From assembly GCF_000331025.1 (NCBI RefSeq), contig NC_020055.1, forward strand, positions 2,947,370 through 3,011,369: a stretch of 64,000 bases of DNA. Direction: 5' to 3'. The translations under genes and the position numbers were made by a program. The notes beneath the pieces are model-generated. The model did not search any database. It saw only the letters and a program-made list of their open reading frames with translations, and was not told where the DNA came from. Each line of letters begins with the position of its first letter. The stretch's first letter is position 1. Source of the DNA: Maridesulfovibrio hydrothermalis AM13 = DSM 14728. GTDB lineage: Bacteria; Desulfobacterota; Desulfovibrionia; Desulfovibrionales; Desulfovibrionaceae. Positions 8,324 to 15,390 of this stretch are shown piece after piece.

Positions 8324-9931
8324 TTATAATTCCGAAATAAGTTCGATAACCTGACGGTTGATATCTAAAAGTCTGTCCCGAAGTTCAGTCTGACTGATAA
8401 AAGGCTGAGCCTTAACTCTATCAAGCCTGTTCTTGAACTCGACAAACAACTGTTCAGAGTCTTTAAGCAGATAGTCCCAGTCCACTTGAGGCTGAACAGG
8501 TTTGTCTTTGGTGACAGGTTGCATTTCACCGCCGGGAACGAGCATAAATTCTTCAAGGTAGTCAGCAATGTGCACCTTATAGCCAAGCTCCTTTTTGATA
8601 AGGCTTGAAAGGACTTTCTGCCCCTTTGCCTCACCGTGGGTCAGGATAACCTTCATGGCCGGACTGTCAAAATTTCTCAGCCAGTCAATCATTTCGCTCT
8701 GACCGGCATGCCCTGAAAAACCGTTGATGGTGAAAATTTTGGCTTCAACCTTTAATTTTTCACCGAAAATTGTAATGCTGTCAGCCCCGTTCACTAATCT
8801 GCGTCCCGGTGTCCCCACACCCTGATAACCGACAAATACCACACTTGCATTCTTCTTCCATATATTATGACGCAGGTGATGTTTGATACGACCGGCGTTA
8901 GCCATGCCGCTTGCAGAAATTACAACAGCCGGACCGTCGGTGTTGTTGATAGCCTGCGAAGCTTCAGTATCAAGTGTAAATTTCAAATTAGGCAATGAAA
9001 GCGGATCTTCACCGTTATGAAGGCGTTCTCTTGTATCCATATCAAAAAATTCGGGATGACTTCTAAAAACCTCAGTAGCTTTGATAGCGAGAGGACTGTC
9101 CAGATATACAGGCATATCGGCAGGAAGTTTACCTGCTTTAGCCAGCAAATGAAGAGAGTAAATCATCTGTTGCGAGCGTTCCACAGCAAAAGCCGGAATA
9201 ACCACTTTTCCGCCTTGTGAATAACTCCACTCAATAGCCTGAGCCAGTTCATCAAGGCTGTTTGAAGAATCTTTATGGTTACGGTCACCGTAAGTGGATT
9301 CCATAAGCAGATAGTCCGCTTTTTCAACAATGCTGGGATCGCGGACTATGAGCTGATCTTTGTGCCCGAGGTCGCCGGAAAAAACGACTTTGGTTGTCTC
9401 ACTGCCTTCTTTGACCCATAGCTCGATAAATGCAGAGCCGAGGATATGTCCGGCATCCCGGAAGCTGACGCGAATCCCCTCCTTGGGGGGAAAAGAAGTA
9501 CCGTATTGCACCGTACGCATCAGCGGAACAGTGGCAAGTGCGTCCTCCTGAGTGTAGATGGGGTTAATGGGAGCAAGCCCTTTGCGGAGCCTTTTTCTAT
9601 TAGCCCATTCGGTTTCCATTTCCTGAATATAAGCACTGTCGAGAAGCATAATCTCAAGCAGATCACGAGTAGGCTGAGTCATATAAATGGGGCCTTTAAA
9701 ACCTGCACGGACAGCTGCCGGTAAAAGTCCGGTATGATCAATATGGGCATGGGTAATTAATATAAAATCCAGATCCTTGGCACGATAATCACTGATTCCG
9801 CGATTACGCTTTTCAATTTCAGCGTTACCCTGATGCAGACCACAGTCCACAGCAAATCTGGCATTTTCTGTTTCAATAATGTAGCAGGAACCGGTAACGG
9901 TTTTAGCTGCTCCCATAAAAGTAATCTTCAT
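8324..9931 (-). CDS. Beta-CASP metallo-beta-lactamase-fold RNA hydrolase
   Basis: Predicted 535-residue protein of the metallo-beta-lactamase/beta-CASP family (YSH1/CPSF-like), enzymes that mostly cleave or trim RNA. The zinc motif THAHIDHTG (His61, His63, Asp65, His66) is intact; further metal ligands are in DAGHILGSA and FSGDLGHKD; the beta-CASP region contains SGMANAGRIKHH and the RMMBL motif GFSGHAGQ. The C-terminal 70 residues are helical and charged. The start at 9931 was chosen because GGGAGGG lies 4 bases upstream; seven codons of open frame precede it. It is the first gene of the operon with rsmD, coaD and miaA. Confidence 0.92.
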   Translation of the reverse strand: MKITFMGAAKTVTGSCYIIETENARFAVDCGLHQGNAEIEKRNRGISDYRAKDLDFILITHAHIDHTGLLPAAVRAGFKGPIYMTQPTRDLLEIMLLDSAYIQEMETEWANRKRLRKGLAPINPIYTQEDALATVPLMRTVQYGTSFPPKEGIRVSFRDAGHILGSAFIELWVKEGSETTKVVFSGDLGHKDQLIVRDPSIVEKADYLLMESTYGDRNHKDSSNSLDELAQAIEWSYSQGGKVVIPAFAVERSQQMIYSLHLLAKAGKLPADMPVYLDSPLAIKATEVFRSHPEFFDMDTRERLHNGEDPLSLPNLKFTLDTEASQAINNTDGPAVVISASGMANAGRIKHHLRHNIWKKNASVVFVGYQGVGTPGRRLVNGADSITIFGEKLKVEAKIFTINGFSGHAGQSEMIDWLRNFDSPAMKVILTHGEAKGQKVLSSLIKKELGYKVHIADYLEEFMLVPGGEMQPVTKDKPVQPQVDWDYLLKDSEQLFVEFKNRLDRVKAQPFISQTELRDRLLDINRQVIELISEL

Positions 9932-10121
9932 TAACCCTCCCAATTTAATCAAATATCCATTATCCTGAAAAAAAGGCTGAAATGTCAGCGAAATCTTTTC
10001 CGGCTATCCTTATCATTTATTTTTTGATAATTCGAATGCACTGTTACATGCACCAATAATCAATTTCAGGCAATACTTGGAAGGCTGCCCTACATTATTA
10101 AATGAGTTAAAAGGTGGATAT

Positions 10122-10778
10122 ATGCGCAAGTCAAAGCAGTACGTGATTGATGACCTTTCCATGAAAGAATCGTGGAGACTTTTCAAAATTATGTCTGAAA
10201 TCGTAGACGGATTTGACACCATGAGCGAAATCGGTCCGGCAGTCTCCATATTCGGATCAGCACGCGTACCGCAGGATGATCCATTATATCTGCAGACAGA
10301 AAACCTAGCCAGATTACTTACCAAATCCGGTTATTCTGTCATCACCGGCGGCGGCCCCGGCCTCATGGAAGCAGCAAATAAAGGCTGTTATGAAGAAAAC
10401 GGCGAATCCATAGGCCTGCACATCCACCTGCCCTTTGAGCAGCACACCAACCATTATCTTACGGTGCAAAGTGATTATAACTATTTTTTTATTCGCAAAG
10501 TAATGTTCATCAAGTACGCTCTGGCATATATCGCCATGCCCGGAGGGTATGGCACACTTGATGAACTGAGCGAAGCTCTGGTACTTATCCAGACCAAACG
10601 CATCAAGCCGTTTCCCATCATCCTGATGGGGACTGAATTCTGGGACGGCTTGATCGACTGGTTCAAAGATAGACTTGTAGCTAACGGTTATTGCGATGAA
10701 GAAAACCTGAACCTTTTTCACGTCACAGATTCACCCGAAGAAGCTGTTGCACATATCAAAAAGCACGTAATCATTTAA
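10122..10778 (+). CDS. LOG-family protein (TIGR00730 type)
   Basis: Predicted 218-residue Rossmann-fold protein of the LOG family (formerly annotated lysine decarboxylase). Members hydrolyse nucleoside 5-monophosphates or cytokinin riboside phosphates to base plus ribose phosphate. The hallmark motifs are GGGPGLMEAANKG near residue 79 and PGGYGTLDELSEAL near residue 137. IFGSARVP begins the nucleotide-binding fold. The start at 10122 is supported by AAGGTGG just upstream; an open frame extends 15 codons further without a ribosome-binding site. It is followed by the DMT exporter 35 bases downstream. Confidence 0.9.
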   Translation: MRKSKQYVIDDLSMKESWRLFKIMSEIVDGFDTMSEIGPAVSIFGSARVPQDDPLYLQTENLARLLTKSGYSVITGGGPGLMEAANKGCYEENGESIGLHIHLPFEQHTNHYLTVQSDYNYFFIRKVMFIKYALAYIAMPGGYGTLDELSEALVLIQTKRIKPFPIILMGTEFWDGLIDWFKDRLVANGYCDEENLNLFHVTDSPEEAVAHIKKHVII

Positions 10779-10813
10779 TTTCAGCTAAGCCTGAACATTT
10801 GGAGTATTACACA

Positions 10814-11704
10814 TTGCAGCAGCATGATCAGAAAAAAGCTTATATCTACGGGTTATCAGCCGTACTTATCTGGTCGACAGTTGCATCAGCATTCAAAATA
10901 GCTCTATCTCATATGGAACCGCTGCACCTGTTGTTTTATGCAGTTATTTTTTCCACGCTTGCTTTACTTATCATTTTGATAATTCAAAAAAAAATCGGCC
11001 AAATTACACTTATGAGCAAACGCGAATTGCTCAAAAACGCCCTGCCCGGACTTCTTAATCCTTTTTTGTATTACATAATACTTTTTGAAGCCTATAATCT
11101 GCTTCCAGCTCAGGAAGCACAGCCGTTGAACTACACATGGGCAATAACCCTCTCCCTGCTTTCTATCCCGCTGCTGGGCCAGAAGATGACTGCGCGGGAA
11201 TTACTGGCAATTTTCACCAGCTATTTAGGTGTTGTTGTAATATCCACACATGGGGATTTACTCGATATCAAGTTCAGCAATGGCTACGGAGTATTTCTGG
11301 CACTCGTCAGTACCATAGTCTGGGCTTTGTACTGGATTTACAACACAAAAAGCACAGCTGATCCATTAATCGGATTGTTCTTAAACTTTTGCCTAGGACT
11401 GCCGTTTGTTACAGCGGCAATGTTTATATTCTCCGGCCCGCCGCCAGTGAACGGGCCAGCAATTTTATCTGCGGCCTACGTGGGACTGTTTGAGATGGGG
11501 ATAACCTTCGCTCTCTGGTTAAAAGCACTTAAACTCACAGAAAAGACGGCCAGAATCAGCAATCTCATATTCCTGTCGCCGTTCCTATCCCTGATCCTGA
11601 TCCATCTTATATTAGGCGAAGAGATATTACCTTCAACACTGGTCGGACTGATCTTTATTGTTGGTGGAAATATTATCCAGCAGATGGGTAAGAGAACTGC
11701 TTAG
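10814..11704 (+). CDS. EamA/DMT-family transporter
   Basis: Predicted 296-residue inner-membrane protein with ten hydrophobic segments and two EamA repeats, the drug/metabolite transporter fold. Substrates in this family include amino acids, nucleotide sugars and metabolites; none can be assigned here. TTG at 10814 is taken as start because GGAG lies 9 bases upstream; an earlier TTG overlaps that site. The first repeat carries GLSAVLIWSTVASAFKIAL and the second begins near residue 150 with FLALVSTIVWALYWIYN. It is probably cotranscribed with the LOG gene. Confidence 0.85.
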   Translation: MQQHDQKKAYIYGLSAVLIWSTVASAFKIALSHMEPLHLLFYAVIFSTLALLIILIIQKKIGQITLMSKRELLKNALPGLLNPFLYYIILFEAYNLLPAQEAQPLNYTWAITLSLLSIPLLGQKMTARELLAIFTSYLGVVVISTHGDLLDIKFSNGYGVFLALVSTIVWALYWIYNTKSTADPLIGLFLNFCLGLPFVTAAMFIFSGPPPVNGPAILSAAYVGLFEMGITFALWLKALKLTEKTARISNLIFLSPFLSLILIHLILGEEILPSTLVGLIFIVGGNIIQQMGKRTA

Positions 11705-11804
11705 ATGCTTTTGCTAACACCGCCGGCAATATTACAGATGTAGCCTTTATTTATGCAAAGCACACTTTGCTAAAAAGATATTATCACAAATAAAAGCCAC
11801 TGAA

Positions 11805-11939
11805 ATGCAAAAGGACCGGGTTGGAGGTACCCGGTCCTTTTAGCATTTTAAGGAGTGATGATGAGGAATGAAGACTGTATATATATTCGGGTGTTTGTCT
11901 GATTAAGTTGCAGGGGAACAACTTCTCTCGCCCGTGTTG
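11805..11939 (-). ncRNA. Candidate sigma-54-dependent small RNA
   Basis: A transcript of about 135 nt is proposed from near 11939 down to 11805. It is bounded by a near-consensus sigma-54 promoter and an intrinsic terminator. No convincing reading frame lies between. Hairpin 1 is at 11905-11924 (6-bp stem, minus-strand loop TTCCCCTG). A probably single-stranded stretch follows and contains CTCCTTA (complement of 11849-11855). The terminator loop carries CCTCC (complement of 11822-11828). All three C-rich segments are complementary to Shine-Dalgarno sequences, as in several known regulatory RNAs that block translation starts. Promoter, terminator and motifs are seen; transcription and function are inferred. 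It resembles no small RNA family I know. Confidence 0.6.
11806..11845. terminator. Bidirectional intrinsic terminator
   Basis: A 13-bp perfect stem (11809-11821 with 11829-11841) and a seven-base loop, with A/T runs at the outside of both arms, can end transcription from either side. On the plus strand it would end the DMT exporter transcript about 100 bases after the stop codon. On the minus strand it would end the proposed sigma-54-driven small RNA. On the minus strand the loop reads ACCTCCA, complementary to a Shine-Dalgarno sequence. Confidence 0.88.
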
Positions 11940-11949
11940 ATTTCTATAT

Positions 11950-11967
11950 AGCACCAAGTGTGCCAAA
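11950..11967 (-). promoter_or_regulatory. Sigma-54 promoter of the candidate small RNA
   Basis: Read on the minus strand the site is TTGGCACACTTGGTGCTAT. The -24 element TTGGCAC is perfect and the -12 element is GTGCT (consensus TTGCT). The GG and GC dinucleotides are separated by exactly 10 bases, as required. The predicted transcription start is near 11939. Sigma-54 promoters need an enhancer-binding ATPase; palindromes suitable for one lie upstream at 12010-12056. Confidence 0.75.
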
Positions 11968-12009
11968 CTTTTTACCCTTAAATTTCAGCATATTATATTT
12001 TTAAGCAGA

Positions 12010-12023
12010 TTTTGTGCACAAAA
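12010..12023. promoter_or_regulatory. Palindrome 1, candidate activator/operator site
   Basis: TTTTGTGCACAAAA is a perfect 14-bp palindrome. Its centre lies about 78 bases upstream of the predicted small RNA start and about 240 bases before the ribbon-helix-helix gene. It shares the TGCACA core with palindrome 2 and with three single copies nearby (12027-12032, 12064-12069, 12073-12078). Confidence 0.6.
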
Positions 12024-12026
12024 ACC

Positions 12027-12078
12027 TGCACATATATTTTGCACATATGTGCAAAATACAATCTGCACAAACTGCACA
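12027..12078 (+). repeat. Cluster of TGCACA repeats
   Basis: Three further TGCACA units occur at 12027-12032, 12064-12069 and 12073-12078 around palindrome 2. The last two are direct repeats 9 bases apart. Together with the palindromes they give at least six half-sites in under 70 bases, which is far above expectation and points to a cooperative protein-binding array. Confidence 0.6.
12037..12056. promoter_or_regulatory. Palindrome 2, candidate enhancer-binding-protein site
   Basis: TTTTGCACATATGTGCAAAA is a perfect 20-bp palindrome centred about 108 bases upstream of the predicted small RNA start, a typical distance for a sigma-54 upstream activator site. The half-site TTGCA/TGCAA is the one recognised by LuxO in Vibrio, but the spacing here is 6 bases rather than 3. 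The protein that binds it is not known; the adjacent ribbon-helix-helix protein is an alternative candidate. Confidence 0.65.
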
Positions 12079-12147
12079 AGCGTTCAAAGATTCAGCTTCA
12101 ATTATATGGAAGAACAGCAACAGTAAGGTTAAATATGAACTCACTGC

Positions 12148-12176
12148 TGTACATAAGTAATCAAACGTATTATATT
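12148..12176 (+). promoter_or_regulatory. Candidate sigma-70 promoter of the ribbon-helix-helix gene
   Basis: TGTACA at 12148-12153, a 17-base spacer and TATATT at 12171-12176 form a plausible promoter. The predicted start is about 75 bases before the ATG. It is divergent from the small RNA promoter, with the TGCACA array between them. Confidence 0.4.
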
Positions 12177-12251
12177 TTATTTAGAGGAGCAGGGAAAAAC
12201 ACCTGCAAACCACATTATTAACAATACAATTTAAATATTTTTACAATAGGA

Positions 12252-12263
12252 GTGCATATGCAC
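12252..12263. promoter_or_regulatory. Palindrome over the ribbon-helix-helix start codon
   Basis: GTGCATATGCAC is a perfect 12-bp palindrome covering the spacer and start codon. It shares the TGCA core with the upstream array. Protein bound here would block initiation, suggesting feedback by the encoded protein; this is inference. Confidence 0.45.
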
Positions 12264-12485
12264 AAACGCCTCTCAGATGTTTACTTAAACCCTGAAATAA
12301 ATGAAAAAATAGATGTAGCATGTCTCAACTTGGGTGTGAGCAAAAGCATGTTTCTAAACGTCCTTTTGCAGGAACTGTTCAACAAAGCCGGGCCGGAAGA
12401 CTTATTTTATAACAGAGTGAAACTGTGCGATACAGAAAGCAAAATTAAAGCGGCCATCAAAAAAGTAGAAAAAATCGCTCACTAA
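12258..12485 (+). CDS. Small ribbon-helix-helix-like protein
   Basis: Predicted 75-residue protein. Residues 3-40 fit a ribbon-helix-helix fold: a short strand (RLSDVYL), helix A (NPEINEKIDVACLNLG) and helix B beginning VSKSMFLNVLLQELF. Such proteins bind palindromic operators as dimers, often as antitoxins or metal regulators; no toxin gene is adjacent. ATG at 12258 is chosen because GGAG lies 5 bases before it. The start codon itself lies within the palindrome GTGCATATGCAC (12252-12263), which resembles the TGCACA sites upstream, so self-repression is plausible. A weak hairpin with a T-run follows at 12625. Fold assignment is by eye. Confidence 0.65.
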   Translation: MHKRLSDVYLNPEINEKIDVACLNLGVSKSMFLNVLLQELFNKAGPEDLFYNRVKLCDTESKIKAAIKKVEKIAH

Positions 12486-12624
12486 GCACACTATCTAAAC
12501 CATATTGCGATTACTAAAAGAAGCCCGATTGTTTCGTGAAGTGAATGAATCAAATAAAAAGCGATTATTATTTTTTAAACATCACACTCGAAACTTCGGG
12601 AGGTAATCAAATACCATTTTTACA

Positions 12625-12656
12625 CAGCTGCTCTAAGCTGCTTTTTTTATTCTTTT
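12625..12656 (+). terminator. Weak terminator after the ribbon-helix-helix gene
   Basis: A 5-bp stem (CAGCT at 12625-12629 with AGCTG at 12636-12640) is followed by C, seven T and then TTCTTTTTT-like sequence. The stem is short but the T-run is strong. It lies 140 bases after the stop in the otherwise empty 12486-12797 gap. Confidence 0.4.
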
Positions 12657-12718
12657 TTAAAATCCCCATCAAAATATTCCTCCATACCTGTGTCAATCCG
12701 GTAGCAGGCATTAATGAA

Positions 12719-12747
12719 TTGACTTTGATTTCCCTCAAAAATATAGG
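12719..12747 (+). promoter_or_regulatory. Candidate sigma-70 promoter of the WtpA gene
   Basis: TTGACT at 12719-12724, a 17-base spacer and TATAGG at 12742-12747 form a plausible promoter with a start about 45 bases before the ATG at 12798. No molybdate/tungstate regulator box was recognised. Confidence 0.5.
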
Positions 12748-12797
12748 GTTATTATATATGCTTTTTTAAGCTGAAAAAAAACTAACCGGAGTAAATA

Positions 12798-13775
12798 ATG
12801 AAAATTTTATGCTTAAGTGCCATGCTGTTGGCATTTTCAACTTTGATTGCGGTCCCTTCTTTTGCTGCTGAAAAACTCAGCGGAGATGTAATTATGCTTC
12901 ATGCCGGAAGCCTGTCCGTGCCTCTGGCCAAGATGGTAAAAGAGTTCGAAGCCATGCACCCCGACGTGAATATCAAAAGAACCGCCGGTGGTTCTACTAA
13001 AATGGCCCGCATGATCTCTGAACAAGGTAAACCCGCTGATATCATGGCTTCTGCCGATTATGTGGTCATCGACAAAAATCTGATCCCCAAATATGCAGAC
13101 TTCAACATTCGTTTTGCAACTAACCAGCTTGTGCTCTGCTACACAGACAAAAGTAAATTTGCTGCCGAAATAAATACCGACAACTGGTACGAAATAATCC
13201 AGAATAAAGGTGTAGTATGGGGTCACTCTGATCCGAACCTTGACCCATGCGGTTACCGCAGTGTTATGGTTCTACAGCTTGCTGAAAAATTTTACGGTAA
13301 AGCCGGCCTTTTTGATAAACTCGTTTCCATACGGAAAGATGAATGGATTCGTCCCAAAGCAGTGCAACTTGTTGCGGACCTCAAATCGGGCAATATGGAC
13401 TACGCTTTTGAATACCTTTCAGTAGCTGTGCAACATGGCCTCAAGTATGTACCTCTCAACAAGCATATCAATCTTTCTGACTATAAATACAACAACTTCT
13501 ACAAGCAGGCCAAGGTTGCCGTAACCGGAAAAAAACCGGGAACAACCATTGACCGGATAGGTAAATCAATAACCTATGGGATAACTCAGCTTAAAGACGC
13601 ACCCAATAAACCAGCTGCCACTGCATTTATGGCTTACATGCTCTCCCCTGAAGGCGGCCTGAAAATTCTTAAAGAAATGGGGCAGCCTCCCTTTATTCCT
13701 GCAATTGTTCCTGACGAAGCAATGTTCAAAAATATGCCTAAGCAGTTACAGAAACTGATCAAAGTAAAAAAATAA
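12798..13775 (+). CDS. wtpA: Tungstate/molybdate-binding ABC transporter protein, WtpA type
   Basis: Predicted 325-residue periplasmic oxyanion-binding protein with a signal peptide cleaved after SFA (residue 23). The segments [13 protein letters not shown] near residue 34 and [11 protein letters not shown] near residue 150 are typical of the WtpA family, which binds tungstate and molybdate with high affinity by octahedral coordination. Sulfate reducers need tungsten or molybdenum for formate dehydrogenases and aldehyde oxidoreductases. No permease or ATPase gene is adjacent, so it is an orphan binding protein here. It has its own promoter candidate and a perfect terminator. Confidence 0.88.
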   Translation: MKILCLSAMLLAFSTLIAVPSFAAEKLSGDVIMLHAGSLSVPLAKMVKEFEAMHPDVNIKRTAGGSTKMARMISEQGKPADIMASADYVVIDKNLIPKYADFNIRFATNQLVLCYTDKSKFAAEINTDNWYEIIQNKGVVWGHSDPNLDPCGYRSVMVLQLAEKFYGKAGLFDKLVSIRKDEWIRPKAVQLVADLKSGNMDYAFEYLSVAVQHGLKYVPLNKHINLSDYKYNNFYKQAKVAVTGKKPGTTIDRIGKSITYGITQLKDAPNKPAATAFMAYMLSPEGGLKILKEMGQPPFIPAIVPDEAMFKNMPKQLQKLIKVKK

Positions 13776-13790
13776 TCAGTGCAGAACCCA

Positions 13791-13821
13791 GAAATCCGGA
13801 CGGTTTAACCGTCCGGATTTC
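13791..13821. terminator. Bidirectional terminator between wtpA and the flippase gene
   Basis: A perfect inverted repeat (13791-13805 with 13807-13821) of ATCCGGACGG type lies 15 bases after the wtpA stop. The opposing exopolysaccharide operon also ends nearby, so it can serve both. Confidence 0.85.
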
Positions 13822-13902
13822 TAATTAAATCTACAATTTATATACCTGACTTCCACCCCTTATCCTTCCTGCAGGTATTCCCGTTCAGCCCTTTGCAACG
13901 AA

Positions 13903-15357
13903 CTAAAGAGCATGGCGCACTTTCATTTTGTCCAGAAGCAGCTTGATGTTGTTAATATTGACCAGCGCGTACAAAACCAGAAATCCGACAGCAACAAGTT
14001 CGCGGTTAAACGAGAATTGGCGCACAATAAAATAACCGCCGATAAAAGCCAGCTGCATGGCAATAATTCTAAGCTGCACCCTGTTTATCCACTTGATACC
14101 GAGGATTCGTCTGCACTGAAAATAGCGCATTAAATTAAGCACCACATTTGAACCGAAAAAGGCAAAACCTGCTCCGGTAACTCCCCATAATTTATAAAAA
14201 ACAAGGCATAATACCGCATTTAAAATAAAAGCAGCAACGGTATTGACTGCGTCAAGTACAGACCGGCCTGACATGATAAGCACGTACCCGACCGGACCAA
14301 TATAGCAGCTGAAAACATTGCCGAGGATCAAGAAAAGCAGACACCCTGTACCATCATTATAATCAGTGCCGAAAGCTGCCATAATCATGTCAGAATAAAG
14401 AAGTGCTATAAACATGAAGATAAAAGAAAAAAATGAAAGAGAACAGGTAATATCACTATATAGAGTGCTGATAGCTTGAAAATCTCTTCTGGCATAGGCC
14501 GCAGAGATATTGGGAACATAGACACTGTTGAAAGTATAGAGCAGTATTCCGATACTTACCCCGACTTTCATGGTTGAAACAAAAACAGCTGAATCAGCCA
14601 CCGATCCAATCCCGCCCAGAATTAAGGTGTTAATCCAGACCAGCGAATTCTGAGCAAAGGCAATTACAAGCAACGGCAATGAATAAGCCAATATATTTCG
14701 TACCGTCAGCGAACTGTTCAGTTTTAAAGTAAAGCTCAGAGAGTACTTCTTTCGCGTTGATATAAAAGCGTATATGAAACTAACTCCAAAAAGAGCTGAT
14801 ATACATTTAACGTACTGCAATACGCTAAAATCAATAATAAAAGTTGACCCTGCAATGAGTACCATTCCCCAGGGTATCAATGAATTTTCTATGACGGTTA
14901 TACCCGAAACATCCCCCAGACTCTGCCTGAATAAAACTATCAGGTAGGTAAGACTCCAAAACAAAATGATGGGAGCTGCGCAAATTATGTATTGGGAATA
15001 GTCAGGGTTTTTGAAAATAAGGTCAGAAAAAAAATGTGGAACAGCAATCACAATCCCCATCATTGACAGGGCAAACACACCGACAATCAGCTGAGTCACT
15101 GTCCATAAAAAAGAAATATTTGCTGGATCGTCATTTTTAAGAACCGGAGCAAACTTGAGGCAGGCACTGCCAAGACCTAATTGCGAAATCTGAGCGCACA
15201 GAAACGCGAAGGTATATGTAATAAAAAATAACCCCGATCCAAAAGCACCGTACTTCTTAGCCAGTACATAGGTAAGAAAAAGTCCCCCGACCCCTTTGCC
15301 GGCCTTAACAGTAAAGACCAGCATGATCTTGGAAAGGTTGGAAAGACTGCTACTCAA
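13903..15357 (-). CDS. Polysaccharide flippase (Wzx/RfbX-like)
   Basis: Predicted 484-residue membrane protein with 12-14 transmembrane segments along its whole length and no large soluble domain, typical of the MOP-superfamily flippases that move lipid-linked sugar repeat units across the inner membrane. Start is TTG at 15357, supported by AAGGG 8 bases upstream. The N-terminal segment ends in AGKGVGGLFLTYVLAKKYG, the usual Wzx opening. It is the last gene of the exopolysaccharide operon and probably supplies the repeat-unit flipping step for the Wzy/Wza system. Confidence 0.85.
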   Translation of the reverse strand: MSSSLSNLSKIMLVFTVKAGKGVGGLFLTYVLAKKYGAFGSGLFFITYTFAFLCAQISQLGLGSACLKFAPVLKNDDPANISFLWTVTQLIVGVFALSMMGIVIAVPHFFSDLIFKNPDYSQYIICAAPIILFWSLTYLIVLFRQSLGDVSGITVIENSLIPWGMVLIAGSTFIIDFSVLQYVKCISALFGVSFIYAFISTRKKYSLSFTLKLNSSLTVRNILAYSLPLLVIAFAQNSLVWINTLILGGIGSVADSAVFVSTMKVGVSIGILLYTFNSVYVPNISAAYARRDFQAISTLYSDITCSLSFFSFIFMFIALLYSDMIMAAFGTDYNDGTGCLLFLILGNVFSCYIGPVGYVLIMSGRSVLDAVNTVAAFILNAVLCLVFYKLWGVTGAGFAFFGSNVVLNLMRYFQCRRILGIKWINRVQLRIIAMQLAFIGGYFIVRQFSFNRELVAVGFLVLYALVNINNIKLLLDKMKVRHAL

Positions 15358-15390
15358 AATAATTACCCTTCAACTCTGCCGTCCGGACAG

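Noticed and set aside
11858-11902. Fourteen-codon plus-strand frame (MMRNEDCIYIRVFV) with AAGGAG in front
   Set aside because: The Shine-Dalgarno-like sequence is the complement of the C-rich motif in the proposed minus-strand RNA. The frame is short, has no promoter of its own and lies after the terminator; the small RNA explains the region better.
12012-12221. 69-codon plus-strand frame across the TGCACA array
   Set aside because: Cys/His/Lys content follows from the repeated TGCACA units; no ribosome-binding site and no resemblance to a protein family.
12545-12769. 74-codon plus-strand frame upstream of wtpA
   Set aside because: Overlaps the T-run terminator and the wtpA promoter; composition is that of AT-rich non-coding DNA and there is no ribosome-binding site.
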